A DNA stretch of 64,000 nucleotides. It comes from Mycobacterium sp. 1465703.0 (GTDB lineage: Bacteria; Actinomycetota; Actinomycetes; Mycobacteriales; Mycobacteriaceae). Under the pieces are notes generated by a model, which did no database searches, was not told the origin of the DNA, and was given only the letters and a program-made list of their open reading frames with translations. The position numbers were made by a program, and so were the translations under genes. The stretch covers positions 20,868 through 84,867 of the forward strand of contig NZ_LZKU01000163.1 of assembly GCF_001672975.1 (NCBI RefSeq). Direction: 5' to 3'. Positions 49,773 to 57,890 of this stretch are shown piece by piece (the stretch's first letter is position 1; every line of letters begins with the position of its first letter).

Positions 49773-51877
49773 GGCCTGCTCCTTTCTGGTTGTGACCGGT
49801 CCGCTTGTTGCTCAACGGCTTTGGTGTGAACGGGGTTGGCGGGCCACCAGATCCGATCGCCGATGAGGGCGAACAGTGCCGGGATGACCAGCGTGCGCAC
49901 CACGAAGGTGTCGAGCAGGATACCCAGGCCGACGATGATGCCCAGCTGGGTCAGAACGATCAACGGCAACACCCCCAGCACACAGAACACAGCGGCCAAA
50001 ACGATTCCGGCACTGGTGATTACGCCGCCGGTGGCCGATACCGCGCGGACCATCCCACGGTGGGCACCGTGCCGTGCGGCTTCCTCGCGGGCGCGGGTGA
50101 CCAGAAAAATGGTGTAGTCCACGCCCAGGGCCGCCAAGAACAGAAAGGCGAACAACGGGGTGGTGTTGTCCAGCGCCGGAAAGCCGAAGACGTGCATGCT
50201 CGCCCAGCCGCCCATGCCCAACGCGGCCAGCGCGCCGAGAATCGTCGCGGCCAACAGGGTCGGTGGCGCGAGGGCCGACCGCAGCAGCACGTAGAGGACG
50301 GTCAGGATAACGGCCAGGATCGCCGGCATGAGTAGCTTGCGGTCATGCGTGGCCGCGTCGCGGATATCGAGGGCCTGGGCGTCGGCGCCGCCCACCAGCG
50401 CACCGGAGTCGGCGGCCCGCGCCGAATCACGCAGCGCGTCAACGATGGTGAATGCCCGGCTCGACGACGGCGGTGCGGCGGTCACCACTGACCACTTCGT
50501 CAGACCCGAGCCTGATCGGCCGGCCTCGGTCACCGAGACAACACCGGGGGTGGCCTTGATCGCCTGCTGAACGGACGAAGCGTGGTCGGTGGAGCCGACG
50601 ACCAGTGTCGGGTTGGCCAGGCCGGCCGGAAAATGTTCGGCCACAACGTGATAACCCGACACCGAGTCCGCGCGAACCCGGAACTGCTCGGTCTGCGACA
50701 AACCGATCCGGGTGCTCAACAAACCGGTGCCAAGCACCGCCAGCACCGCCATCGCGACTGTCGCAACCAGTGCGGGATGCTCACCGACCCGCTCCGCAAC
50801 GCGATGCCAGGGGCCGGAGTCCAGGGTTTCGTCGTCGCCGGCGCGCGGGATGAACGGCCAGAACAATCGACGGCCGCACGCGGCCAGCAGCGGCGGCAGG
50901 ATCAGCAGCACCGAAATCGCCGCGACCACAAGGCCGCACGCCCCCAGCACGCCCAGGCTGCGCGTGCTGGGGGTAGACGCGAACGGCAGGGTGAGCAACG
51001 CCAGCACTACGGTGGCGTTGCTGGCGACGATGGCCGGTCCCGCTCTGCGCACCGCCTGCCGCAGGGCGGCGCGGTGCGCGGCATACTGCCGGAGTTCTTG
51101 GCGGTACCGGGAAATCAGCAACAGCGCGTAATTGGTGCCGGCGCCGAAAACCAGCACACTGGTGATCCCGGAGGTGGCGCCGTCGAAGCTCAACCCGGTC
51201 AGCGATGCCACCGCCGTCCCGATCGCCGCGGCCACCCGGTCGGCGAATCCGACCACGAGTAGCGGGACCAGCCACAGCACCGGGGAGCGATACGTGGCGA
51301 TCAGCAGCAGCGCCACCACGGCCGTCGTCACCGCGAGCAAGGTGATGTTTGCGCCTTTGAATGCGCTGGCGATGTCCGCGCCGAAGGCGGGCCCACCGGT
51401 GATGTGAACCTGCAGATCCGCGGGAAGCCCACTGGCCGCGGCGGCGCGCACGGTGCTGACGGCGTCGCCCAGGGCAAGCCCCGACAGGCCGGTACTGATG
51501 GGCACGACGCCAAGGGCGGCCTTGCCGTCCTGGGATGCGATCACCGGCCCGGCCGCCCGGCCGGCGCCGGGGGTGGTGGCGGACTGCGCTCGATCGTGAG
51601 CGGCGTCGGCGGCGCTGAGACCCGACGGCCCGAGGGTTGCCCCATCGGTGCGGCTGACCACCACCATGAGTGGTGCCTGGTCACCGCCGGGAAACTGCCG
51701 GGAAAGCGCTTCGACCTGTGCGGACTGGGACTCGGTAGGTACCGACTGCGGAGACTGGCCGGCGGCGGCGTTGCCGCCGACGATCACCATGAAGCCGATC
51801 CCCACCAGGGCTGTGACCAGCGCGAGCAGCAATGAGCGCCGACCGGTCACAGCGGCGGCCATGCGATCCCACACCAC
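49769..51877 (-). CDS. MMPL-type RND transporter (short form)
   Basis: About 702 aa, two MMPL modules with periplasmic loops of roughly 140 residues each, shorter than true MmpL proteins. Key segments are F-G-A-G-T-N-Y-A-L-L-L-I-S-R-Y in module 1, where Asp is replaced by Asn, and A-L-G-V-D-Y-T-I-F-L-V-T-R in module 2. The loss of the acidic residue in module 1 suggests a single proton-relay site. GTG codons at 51877 and 51874, or the TTG at 51880, may start it. It heads the operon with tspO and phr, and its promoter carries the probable MarR operator. Export of a lipid, porphyrin or carotenoid-related compound is possible. Confidence 0.85.
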   Translation of the reverse strand: MVWDRMAAAVTGRRSLLLALVTALVGIGFMVIVGGNAAAGQSPQSVPTESQSAQVEALSRQFPGGDQAPLMVVVSRTDGATLGPSGLSAADAAHDRAQSATTPGAGRAAGPVIASQDGKAALGVVPISTGLSGLALGDAVSTVRAAAASGLPADLQVHITGGPAFGADIASAFKGANITLLAVTTAVVALLLIATYRSPVLWLVPLLVVGFADRVAAAIGTAVASLTGLSFDGATSGITSVLVFGAGTNYALLLISRYRQELRQYAAHRAALRQAVRRAGPAIVASNATVVLALLTLPFASTPSTRSLGVLGACGLVVAAISVLLILPPLLAACGRRLFWPFIPRAGDDETLDSGPWHRVAERVGEHPALVATVAMAVLAVLGTGLLSTRIGLSQTEQFRVRADSVSGYHVVAEHFPAGLANPTLVVGSTDHASSVQQAIKATPGVVSVTEAGRSGSGLTKWSVVTAAPPSSSRAFTIVDALRDSARAADSGALVGGADAQALDIRDAATHDRKLLMPAILAVILTVLYVLLRSALAPPTLLAATILGALAALGMGGWASMHVFGFPALDNTTPLFAFLFLAALGVDYTIFLVTRAREEAARHGAHRGMVRAVSATGGVITSAGIVLAAVFCVLGVLPLIVLTQLGIIVGLGILLDTFVVRTLVIPALFALIGDRIWWPANPVHTKAVEQQADRSQPERSRP

Positions 51878-51887
51878 CAAACAACCC

Positions 51888-51918
51888 TTTCAGTTCCTTA
51901 AACATTAATCAACTGAAA
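51888..51918. promoter_or_regulatory. 31-bp operator between RND operon and IPP isomerase
   Basis: Arms TTTCAGTT (51888-51895) and AACTGAAA (51911-51918) are perfect complements, and the inner TTAA (51898-51901) and TTAA (51905-51908) are symmetric about the same centre (51903). It lies 11 bp from the RND start and overlaps AT-rich -10 candidates on both strands. The MarR protein encoded at 53134-53727 is the obvious candidate. Confidence 0.65.
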
Positions 51919-52021
51919 CGACGTATCGCCGTGCAGCCGCGCCGGCGACACGCAATAGGGGGCACTATGGACAGTATGACCGCGGCCCGGGGCCAGTGTC
52001 GGACGCGAAGGGGTAGCTGCG

Positions 52022-53068
52022 ATGACCGTTGACCGTGGTGAGATGACGACTCGCAAGCGACGGCACATCGATGTCTGCTTGACCGAGCCGGTCGGCTATG
52101 ACGGAGTCACGACCGGCCTGGAGCGCTATGAATTGCCCTACCACGCATTGACTCAGACGAATCTGGGCGATATCGATTTGTCCACCAGCTTTTTCGGCGC
52201 CAACCTACGGTCTCCGTTGCTCATCGGTGCGATGACCGGGGGCGCCGAGCTGTCCGGGAGGATCAACCGGAATCTGGCAGCCGCCGCTCAACAGCTGGGT
52301 ATCGGCATGATGCTGGGCTCGCAGCGGATCATGTTGGACAGTGCGCTGGGCGAGCGTGCCGCGGACAGCTTCACGGTGCGCGATGTGGCACCGGATGTCT
52401 TGCTGTTCGGCAACATCGGCTTGGCTCAACTGACGAAGACCGCCGTGCCGGATCTGGCCAAGGCCCTTGACCGGGTCGGCGCCGACGCGCTTGCCGTGCA
52501 CACCAATCCGCTTCAGGAAGCGATGCAGCACAACGGCGACACCGATTTTTCCGGGTCGCTGAGCCGATTGCGTGAGGCCGCAGACACCATCGGCCATCCG
52601 GTGCTGCTCAAGGAGGTCGGCCACGGCATCGGTGGCGCGGCGGCTGCGGAACTTGTTGGGGGAGAAGGCAAATTGCCGGTAACAGGGATCGACGTCGCGG
52701 GTGCCGGCGGCACGTCATGGTCGCGGGTCGAGCAGTTCGTGCGGTACGGCGAACTGCGCTACCCGCACTTGGCTGACTGGGGTGTCCCCACCGCCCGGGC
52801 GATCGTCGAGGTACGTGAGGTGCTGCCGGCGATCCCGTTGGTGGCGTCCGGTGGCATCCGTACCGGCATGGACGCGGCCAAGGCCATCGCACTGGGTGCC
52901 GATGTCGTGGCGGTGGCGCGACCGCTGCTGCCCGCGGCGATCGAATCGAGTGCCGCCGTTGTCGATTGGCTGCAGCCGTTCATCGACGAGCTACGGGTCT
53001 GTCTGCACGGCTGTGGCGCCGCAAATCTGGCAGACCTGCGCGATGTCGAACTCGTCGCCATAACCTAG
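52022..53068 (+). CDS. fni: Type 2 isopentenyl-diphosphate isomerase (FMN)
   Basis: 348-aa TIM-barrel flavoenzyme of the IDI-2 family. R-K-R-R-H-I-D-V-C is the N-terminal substrate motif, M-T-G-G the FMN loop, H-T-N-P-L-Q-E the conserved stretch with catalytic Gln, K-E-V-G-H-G-I, and G-V-A-G-A-G-G-T-type loop [10 protein letters not shown]. It interconverts IPP and DMAPP using reduced FMN and NADPH, giving precursors to carotenoids. The ATG at 52022 has AAGGGG upstream. The MarR operator lies 104 bp upstream. The crt operon itself is about 5 kb further right on the other strand. Confidence 0.94.
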   Translation: MTVDRGEMTTRKRRHIDVCLTEPVGYDGVTTGLERYELPYHALTQTNLGDIDLSTSFFGANLRSPLLIGAMTGGAELSGRINRNLAAAAQQLGIGMMLGSQRIMLDSALGERAADSFTVRDVAPDVLLFGNIGLAQLTKTAVPDLAKALDRVGADALAVHTNPLQEAMQHNGDTDFSGSLSRLREAADTIGHPVLLKEVGHGIGGAAAAELVGGEGKLPVTGIDVAGAGGTSWSRVEQFVRYGELRYPHLADWGVPTARAIVEVREVLPAIPLVASGGIRTGMDAAKAIALGADVVAVARPLLPAAIESSAAVVDWLQPFIDELRVCLHGCGAANLADLRDVELVAIT

Positions 53069-53133
53069 GTCGCGCGACGTGATTGATGCCGAGGATTCCC
53101 CCGCTGATCTGCTGCGGCCTGGTCGAACAGCGA

Positions 53134-53727
53134 CTACTGGGCCGCCTGATCACTAACGGCGCGTTTGACCGGACTGCGGCGTCGTTTCGGCGTCGTGCGT
53201 TTCGGTTCTGTGACGTCGGGTGTCGTGGGACTCGGTGGCGCTAGTCGGGATTCGAAGCAGGCCATCGCCTCGATCATGGCCGTGAAGACCCGATGGGCCG
53301 CCGCCAGGTCGCGATCGGAAAGGTGCGCGAGGGCGGTATGTAGCTCGGCGCCCAGCGGAGTGAAAAAGGACCGAGCCAGCGCCATGCCCTGCTTCTCGTA
53401 GCGGAGCAGGGTCTTGCGCCGGTCTTGGGGATCGGGTTCACGCCGCACGTGGCCGGCGTCGATCATGCGATCGACCAGATAGGTGATCGCGGCCGGCGAC
53501 ACGTCCATGCGCCGTCGCAACTGCGCCGCGGTCAACGGTTCTCCAGCGGTCTCGGCGACCATGATGTGCAGCAATGCGTGGAAGTCGGTGCCGCTGACGT
53601 CGTTTTGGCGGGCGAAGTGCCGGCCTATGCGGTCGGACTGCGCAGTGATCGCACGCATGTCGGCCGACATCAATTTCTCGAGTTCGGCTCGGTCTAATCG
53701 CCGATCAGTGGCGGCACGCTTGGTCAC
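53134..53727 (-). CDS. MarR-family regulator, likely of pigment and light-stress genes
   Basis: 197-aa winged-helix MarR protein. The DNA-binding core is at about residues 65-115 (L-R-R-R-M-D-V-S-P-A-A-I-T-Y-L-V-D-R-M and the wing P-D-P-Q-D-R-R-K-T). The long C-terminal tail is basic and proline-rich. It is convergent with the IPP isomerase gene. No operator-like palindrome is seen at its own start, while a strong one lies at 51888-51918. The GTG at 53727 is used. A role in controlling carotenoid precursors and the transporter-TspO-photolyase operon is inferred from place alone. Confidence 0.88.
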   Translation of the reverse strand: MTKRAATDRRLDRAELEKLMSADMRAITAQSDRIGRHFARQNDVSGTDFHALLHIMVAETAGEPLTAAQLRRRMDVSPAAITYLVDRMIDAGHVRREPDPQDRRKTLLRYEKQGMALARSFFTPLGAELHTALAHLSDRDLAAAHRVFTAMIEAMACFESRLAPPSPTTPDVTEPKRTTPKRRRSPVKRAVSDQAAQ

Positions 53728-53791
53728 TTACCCGCATCCTTCTTGGACGACACGCCGGCCAGCGTATCGGCGACCGCTACCCGCCGCCGGC

Positions 53792-53809
53792 GAAACGCTC
53801 CGGCGTTTC
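53792..53809. other. Hairpin GAAACGC-TCCG-GCGTTTC upstream of marR
   Basis: A perfect 7-bp stem with a 4-nt loop in the 203-bp gap between the DUF3140 stop and the marR start. Nothing else is recognised in this gap. It may end the DUF operon transcript that comes from the right. Confidence 0.4.
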
Positions 53810-53930
53810 TCCGCATGTGTCGATTGCGGGCGAGCACTGAGAGCAGACACGCCCTGCAGTGTCTCCGGTGCGATCGGTGGCCATCACCCTACCCCCGCGC
53901 GATGGTCGTCCCCGCGTTGAGCGGGCGATA

Positions 53931-54263
53931 TCAGGACTTGGCGGGGTCGTGACCCCAGTTCATCAACGAGTATCGCCACGGGCTGTCGTTGATGTTGCCG
54001 TGCGGACGTTGCGCCAGGTGACGCTTGGCGTAGCCGACTACCTTTCGCATGTGTGCGTAGTCGGCATCCGTCAGGTCGGCGCGTTTGGCTTTGAGTATGA
54101 CGACGATGCGACGGCCGCTGGCGTGCCCGGTGGATTCGCCACCATCCCGCTTTTGACCCACCGTCTTCGATTCGTCGGTGGGTAGCCACTTTTCCAGCTC
54201 GCGTGCGGTCATGTTGACCGTAGCCCGAAAACGATCCCAGGTAGTTTTCTCGTCGTCGGTCAT
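53931..54263 (-). CDS. DUF3140 family protein
   Basis: 110-aa basic protein of the DUF3140 family. Conserved features are the N-terminal T-W-D-R-F-R-A-T-V-N-M-T-A-R-E-L-E-K-W-L and the C-terminal D-Y-A-H-M-R-K-V-V-G-Y-A-K-R-H-L-A-Q-R-P plus W-R-Y-S-L-M-N-W-G-H-D-P. These proteins are usually encoded next to DUF2945, as here (32 bp gap). Function unknown; a DNA- or RNA-binding stress role is plausible from the charge. Confidence 0.88.
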   Translation of the reverse strand: MTDDEKTTWDRFRATVNMTARELEKWLPTDESKTVGQKRDGGESTGHASGRRIVVILKAKRADLTDADYAHMRKVVGYAKRHLAQRPHGNINDSPWRYSLMNWGHDPAKS

Positions 54264-54294
54264 GCTCAGTTTTGGCGGATCCCGTTGACGCGCA

Positions 54295-54510
54295 TCACTT
54301 CACGCGACGTAGCGCGTCCGGCTTGTGCACCGCGTCCGCGCCCGTCTTGTCGCTGCGCACCTTGTACTGTGGCTCGTCCTTTGACGCTCGTACCGTGCGC
54401 CCGGCAGCTTCGGTATCGGAGGTGATGCTGCCCTCGACCGTGCCCCGGACCGTGGTGCCGTGGCTTTGCCACTCGACCTTGTCGCCCTTCTTGAATTGAT
54501 TGTCGCTCAC
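54295..54510 (-). CDS. DUF2945 (hypervirulence-associated TUDOR domain) protein
   Basis: 71-aa single-domain protein opening with F-K-K-G-D-K-V-E-W-Q-S-H-G, the hallmark of the small TUDOR-like DUF2945 family. The GTG at 54510 is preceded by GGATGAATC, a moderate ribosome binding site. It is the middle gene of a three-gene minus-strand operon (unknown, DUF2945, DUF3140). Family members are common beside catalases and desiccation proteins in actinobacteria. Confidence 0.9.
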   Translation of the reverse strand: MSDNQFKKGDKVEWQSHGTTVRGTVEGSITSDTEAAGRTVRASKDEPQYKVRSDKTGADAVHKPDALRRVK

Positions 54511-54516
54511 AATGAT

Positions 54517-54951
54517 TCATCCTTTCGCCGCTTCATCACCGGGAGACGCGATGTGGGCCGGGTGGCCGGCGGTGCGCCGACGTTCTTTCAAGGCCGTCTC
54601 GTACACATGGCGATGCCCACCGGTGAGTCGGCTTCGCACCAGCTGTTCGATCTCTTTGAAACACTGGTAGTAGCCGTCGTCGTAGTCCTCCACGACCTGG
54701 AAGCTCCACCGGCCCGGTAACACGTTGCGCCCGATCAACTCCTCGCAGATATATTGCGCCAGATCATCGTGGCCGATTTCGCGCAGCCGGGTCACCGCCT
54801 CGTCCAGTTGCAGGTCGGCGCGACCGGTGAGCTGATGGAAGGAATACAAGTGCCCGCGGGCACGCTCGATGGTTTCCAGCGCTTCGGTCAAACGTCCCAC
54901 CGCCTGCGCAACGCGGTCACCGGCCTGCTGGCTACTTGCCCGGTCACTCAT
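54517..54951 (-). CDS. Conserved hypothetical protein, helical, stress operon
   Basis: 144-aa cytosolic protein, predicted all-helical, with the acidic-aromatic core F-Q-V-V-E-D-Y-D-D-G-Y-Y-Q-C-F-K-E-I. I recognise it only as an actinobacterial hypothetical often found near DUF2945 genes. The ATG at 54951 is chosen over the GTG one codon upstream. It is the first gene of the operon and is divergent from the small membrane protein at 55112. The stop lies 6 bp before the DUF2945 start. Confidence 0.78.
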   Translation of the reverse strand: MSDRASSQQAGDRVAQAVGRLTEALETIERARGHLYSFHQLTGRADLQLDEAVTRLREIGHDDLAQYICEELIGRNVLPGRWSFQVVEDYDDGYYQCFKEIEQLVRSRLTGGHRHVYETALKERRRTAGHPAHIASPGDEAAKG

Positions 54952-55074
54952 CACATGCCTCCCCCTATTGGCCTATGCATTCCCGCCGCACGTGGGGCCG
55001 AACCGTCCGATAGCCGGATGACTCCGTTAAGCAATTGAACAGTTCAACTGCTGGGTGAAACTGAGCCCGACGCA

Positions 55075-55100
55075 TGTTTGAACGATTCCGCCCCGGGTAT
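55075..55100 (+). promoter_or_regulatory. SigF-like promoter TGTTT-N15-GGGTAT
   Basis: TGTTT (55075-55079) and GGGTAT (55095-55100) with a 15-nt spacer match the SigF consensus except for the first -35 base. The transcript would begin a few nt before the ATG at 55112, making it nearly leaderless. Confidence 0.5.
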
Positions 55101-55111
55101 CTGAGGTGGCG

Positions 55112-55336
55112 ATGACTGTGCTTGAGACATCGCGGCGCCTGGGGCGCGCGGAACGTAAAGTGCTGCGCGTGCAACGGCGCTTGTGGCTTGCGCAGGTGGC
55201 CATGTGGCCCGCCGTGATCGTGCTGGCGGTCCTGCTCGCGGTCGGTGTGCTGTGGCTGGTGCGGCGCCGGTCCACCGGCGGTCGGCATGCCGTGGCGCCC
55301 GCAGCCAATGGTGCGGCGGGCGAGTACAGCCCTTGA
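55112..55336 (+). CDS. Small single-span membrane protein
   Basis: 74-aa protein with a basic amphipathic N-terminal half (R-R-L-G-R-A-E-R-K-V-L-R-V-Q-R-R-L), one membrane segment at about residues 27-49, then R-R-R and a disordered tail. The topology looks like an N-in anchor. A SigF-like promoter ends 11 bp before the ATG. It is convergent with the catalase gene. Function unknown. The ORF is short, but the promoter and hydrophobic pattern support it as real. Confidence 0.62.
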   Translation: MTVLETSRRLGRAERKVLRVQRRLWLAQVAMWPAVIVLAVLLAVGVLWLVRRRSTGGRHAVAPAANGAAGEYSP

Positions 55337-55394
55337 GAGCACGGCGCTGGTGGATGCCAACGCCCGTCCGCCTGAGCGTCCCGGATCTAACTGG

Positions 55395-57662
55395 TCAAGT
55401 GGGGACGACGCGGTTCCACACCCGGTGCTCCTCGAGGCCGGCGACGAGCGACGAGACGATGTTCGACGCGTCCGAGCCGCTGAAGATCCCTTCGCCTTCC
55501 GCCGGAACACCCGCTGCCGTAAGAAGATTCGTCCCCTGTGGCAGCACGCCGAGCGGCTTGAGATGACGGAACGCCTCGTCGACGAGGGTCCGTGCACCGG
55601 CTTCAACTGGTGATCCCGCGACCAGGACGGCATCGACTTCAATCGATCGTCCCGTCGAGTACGTGCGCGAAACTGGCGGGCCGCCGTTGCGGTCCAGCGT
55701 GCCGCCATGCGAAGCGAATACCAGGGGAACCAGCTTGGCTGCGGTGATCGCGGCAACCGCCGCAGTCACCTGACCGGTGTCGGAGTCCGCGTCGGTGAGG
55801 ATACCGATGCGACGACCGGCGACCGGCCACCGTTGTCCGATTTGCGAGAGCGCCGGGCTGACCGCCGGGGCGGCAGGTGGCGCGGCGGGGACGGGCGCCT
55901 GCAAACCCAGTCGCTCGGCGACGGCGGCGCACAAGTCGGTATCGATCTTCGCCAGGACGGAGAGCTCACGTTCCTTGATTGCCTGTTCGTAGCATTTACC
56001 CAACTCGAAGGCGAACGCCTCGACGACATGGGCTTGTTCGACCGGCTGCAGGCTGCGGTAGAACAACGTCGCTTGGCTGAAGTGGTCGTCGTAGCTCGCC
56101 GGATTTGCGCGACGTTTGGTCGACGCGGGCAGCTCAACGGGGGCCTCGATGAAGGCGGCCAGATCGGCTCCCGCGGCGAACGGGCAGCCGCCGTCGATCG
56201 AGTTCGGACGGTAGGGCGCATTGCCGGGATGTACGCCGTGCTGGTGGAAGCCGTCTCGCAACATGTCGTTGACCGGCGCGTGCGGGCGGTTGATCGGGAT
56301 CTGCGCGAAGTTCGGACCGCCCAGCCGGGTGATCTGAGTGTCGAGATAGGAGAACAACCGCGCGTGCAACAGCGGGTCATCGGTGACGTCGATACCGGGA
56401 ACCAGATGACCGATGTGGAACGCCACCTGCTCGGTCTCGGCGAAGAAGTTGGTCGGGTTGGCGTTGAGTTGCATGGTGCCGATGATCTGAACGGGAGCCA
56501 GCTCCTCGGGCACGATCTTGGTCGAGTCGAGCAGATCGATGCCTTCGAAGGTTTGCTCGGCGTTGTCCGGGAACACCTGGATGCCCAGATCCCACTCGGG
56601 GTAGGCGCCCGACTCGATGGCGTCGGCGAGGTCACGACGGTGGAAGTCGGGGTCGACACCGGCGGCGATCTGCGCTTCCTCCCACACCAGCGAGTGCACC
56701 CCCAGGCGTGGCTTCCAGTGGAACTTCACCAGCGACGTCGTGTTATCAGCGGCGACCAGCCGGAACGTGTGGACGCCGAAGCCCTCCATCGTCCGGAACG
56801 ACCGCGGGATCGCCCGGTCGGACATGGCCCACATGGTGTGCGCGGATGCTTCGGTATGCAGTGACACGAAATCCCAGAACGTGTCGTGCGCGGTCTGGGC
56901 TTGCGGGATCTCGCGATCCGGGTGCGGCTTGGCCGCATGGATCACGTCGGGAAACTTGATGCCGTCCTGGATGAAGAACACCGGGATGTTATTGCCGACC
57001 AGATCAAACGTTCCCTCGTCGGTGTAGAACTTGGTGGCGAACCCGCGGGTGTCCCGCACGGTGTCGGCCGATCCCCGGGAACCGATCACGGTGGAGAATC
57101 GGACGAACACCGCCGTCTCGGCGCCGGACTTGAGAAACCCTGCCTTGCAGAGCTTCTCGGCCGCGCCGTTGCCGCGGAACACACCGTGAGCACCGGCGCC
57201 ACGGGCGTGCACCACACGTTCCGGAATGCGCTCATGATCGAAGTGAGTGATCTTCTCGCGCAGATGGTGATCCTGCAGAAGCGTCGGGCCGCGTTCACCG
57301 GCCTTCAGCGAATGATCGGTGTCATACAGCCGGACACCCTGAGCGGTGGTCAGATAGCGGTCCTGCTGCCCGCGCGCGGTCGCCGGACCCTCCACCGGTG
57401 CTCCGGTAGCGGTGCGAAGTTCCGGGGCGATCTGATCGTTTTTGGGCGGCAACGGCTCTCGTGGTGTCGTCGGCTCGGCCAGGTCTGGTGGTCGGGCGCC
57501 TGGCGCGCTAGGAATGTAGCCGCTGGCCTGCGCCTGCTGAGCCTTTCCCTCGCGAACCAGATACTCCTGACCGGACACCGCCCCGATGGCCTGCTTGGCC
57601 ACCGCCTTGACGCCCTCGACGACACCCTTGACCGGGTTGCTGCGCCCGCCGTCCTCCGCCAT
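55395..57662 (-). CDS. katE: Large-subunit (HPII-type) catalase with CsbD-like N-terminus
   Basis: 755-aa clade II monofunctional catalase. The heme-pocket His is in V-V-H-A-R-G-A-G-A-H-G at about residue 145-155, R-F-S-T-V is next, and the proximal Tyr lies in R-L-F-S-Y-L-D-T-Q. A C-terminal flavodoxin/DJ-1-like domain (R-R-I-G-I-L-T-D-A-D onward, about residue 610-755) is typical of HPII enzymes. Before the catalase core, residues about 8-45 (V-K-A-V-A-K-Q-A-I-G-A-V-S-G plus E-G-K-A-Q-Q-A) resemble the CsbD general-stress fold. It destroys H2O2. The ATG follows GGTTCTCC-complement AGGAGAACC. Confidence 0.93.
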   Translation of the reverse strand: MAEDGGRSNPVKGVVEGVKAVAKQAIGAVSGQEYLVREGKAQQAQASGYIPSAPGARPPDLAEPTTPREPLPPKNDQIAPELRTATGAPVEGPATARGQQDRYLTTAQGVRLYDTDHSLKAGERGPTLLQDHHLREKITHFDHERIPERVVHARGAGAHGVFRGNGAAEKLCKAGFLKSGAETAVFVRFSTVIGSRGSADTVRDTRGFATKFYTDEGTFDLVGNNIPVFFIQDGIKFPDVIHAAKPHPDREIPQAQTAHDTFWDFVSLHTEASAHTMWAMSDRAIPRSFRTMEGFGVHTFRLVAADNTTSLVKFHWKPRLGVHSLVWEEAQIAAGVDPDFHRRDLADAIESGAYPEWDLGIQVFPDNAEQTFEGIDLLDSTKIVPEELAPVQIIGTMQLNANPTNFFAETEQVAFHIGHLVPGIDVTDDPLLHARLFSYLDTQITRLGGPNFAQIPINRPHAPVNDMLRDGFHQHGVHPGNAPYRPNSIDGGCPFAAGADLAAFIEAPVELPASTKRRANPASYDDHFSQATLFYRSLQPVEQAHVVEAFAFELGKCYEQAIKERELSVLAKIDTDLCAAVAERLGLQAPVPAAPPAAPAVSPALSQIGQRWPVAGRRIGILTDADSDTGQVTAAVAAITAAKLVPLVFASHGGTLDRNGGPPVSRTYSTGRSIEVDAVLVAGSPVEAGARTLVDEAFRHLKPLGVLPQGTNLLTAAGVPAEGEGIFSGSDASNIVSSLVAGLEEHRVWNRVVPT

Positions 57663-57890
57663 TGGTTCTCCTTGGTTGGCTTGAATGCACTACGCCCGGC
57701 TGAGGTCTCAGGGGCTTCAGTCGAGCGTTCCCGGAAGCGGCACGGCGAAACCCCGATTGGCGTATCGACGTTGAAAACTGGCAAACCGGCAGGGTAAGCG
57801 CTCTCCTTGGGTCAATTCAGGCTGTCACGGCGAATCAGTGTGCCGCTCGAATTCGCACAGCTGAACCCGACCAGGCGCCAGCTTCGAGCC

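Noticed and set aside
52010..52015. GGGTAG as a SigF -10 before the IPP isomerase gene
   Set aside because: No GGTTT-like -35 at 15-17 nt upstream, and the position overlaps the Shine-Dalgarno.
53903..53930. CCCGCGTTGAGCGGG within a GTCGTCCCC context, similar to a type I-E CRISPR repeat
   Set aside because: Only a single copy is present, with no spacer array and no cas genes nearby.
57727..57752. SigF-like promoter for katE (minus strand GGTTT-N15-GGGAAC)
   Set aside because: The -10 has A instead of the invariant T in GGGTA, so the match is not convincing, although stress control of katE is plausible.
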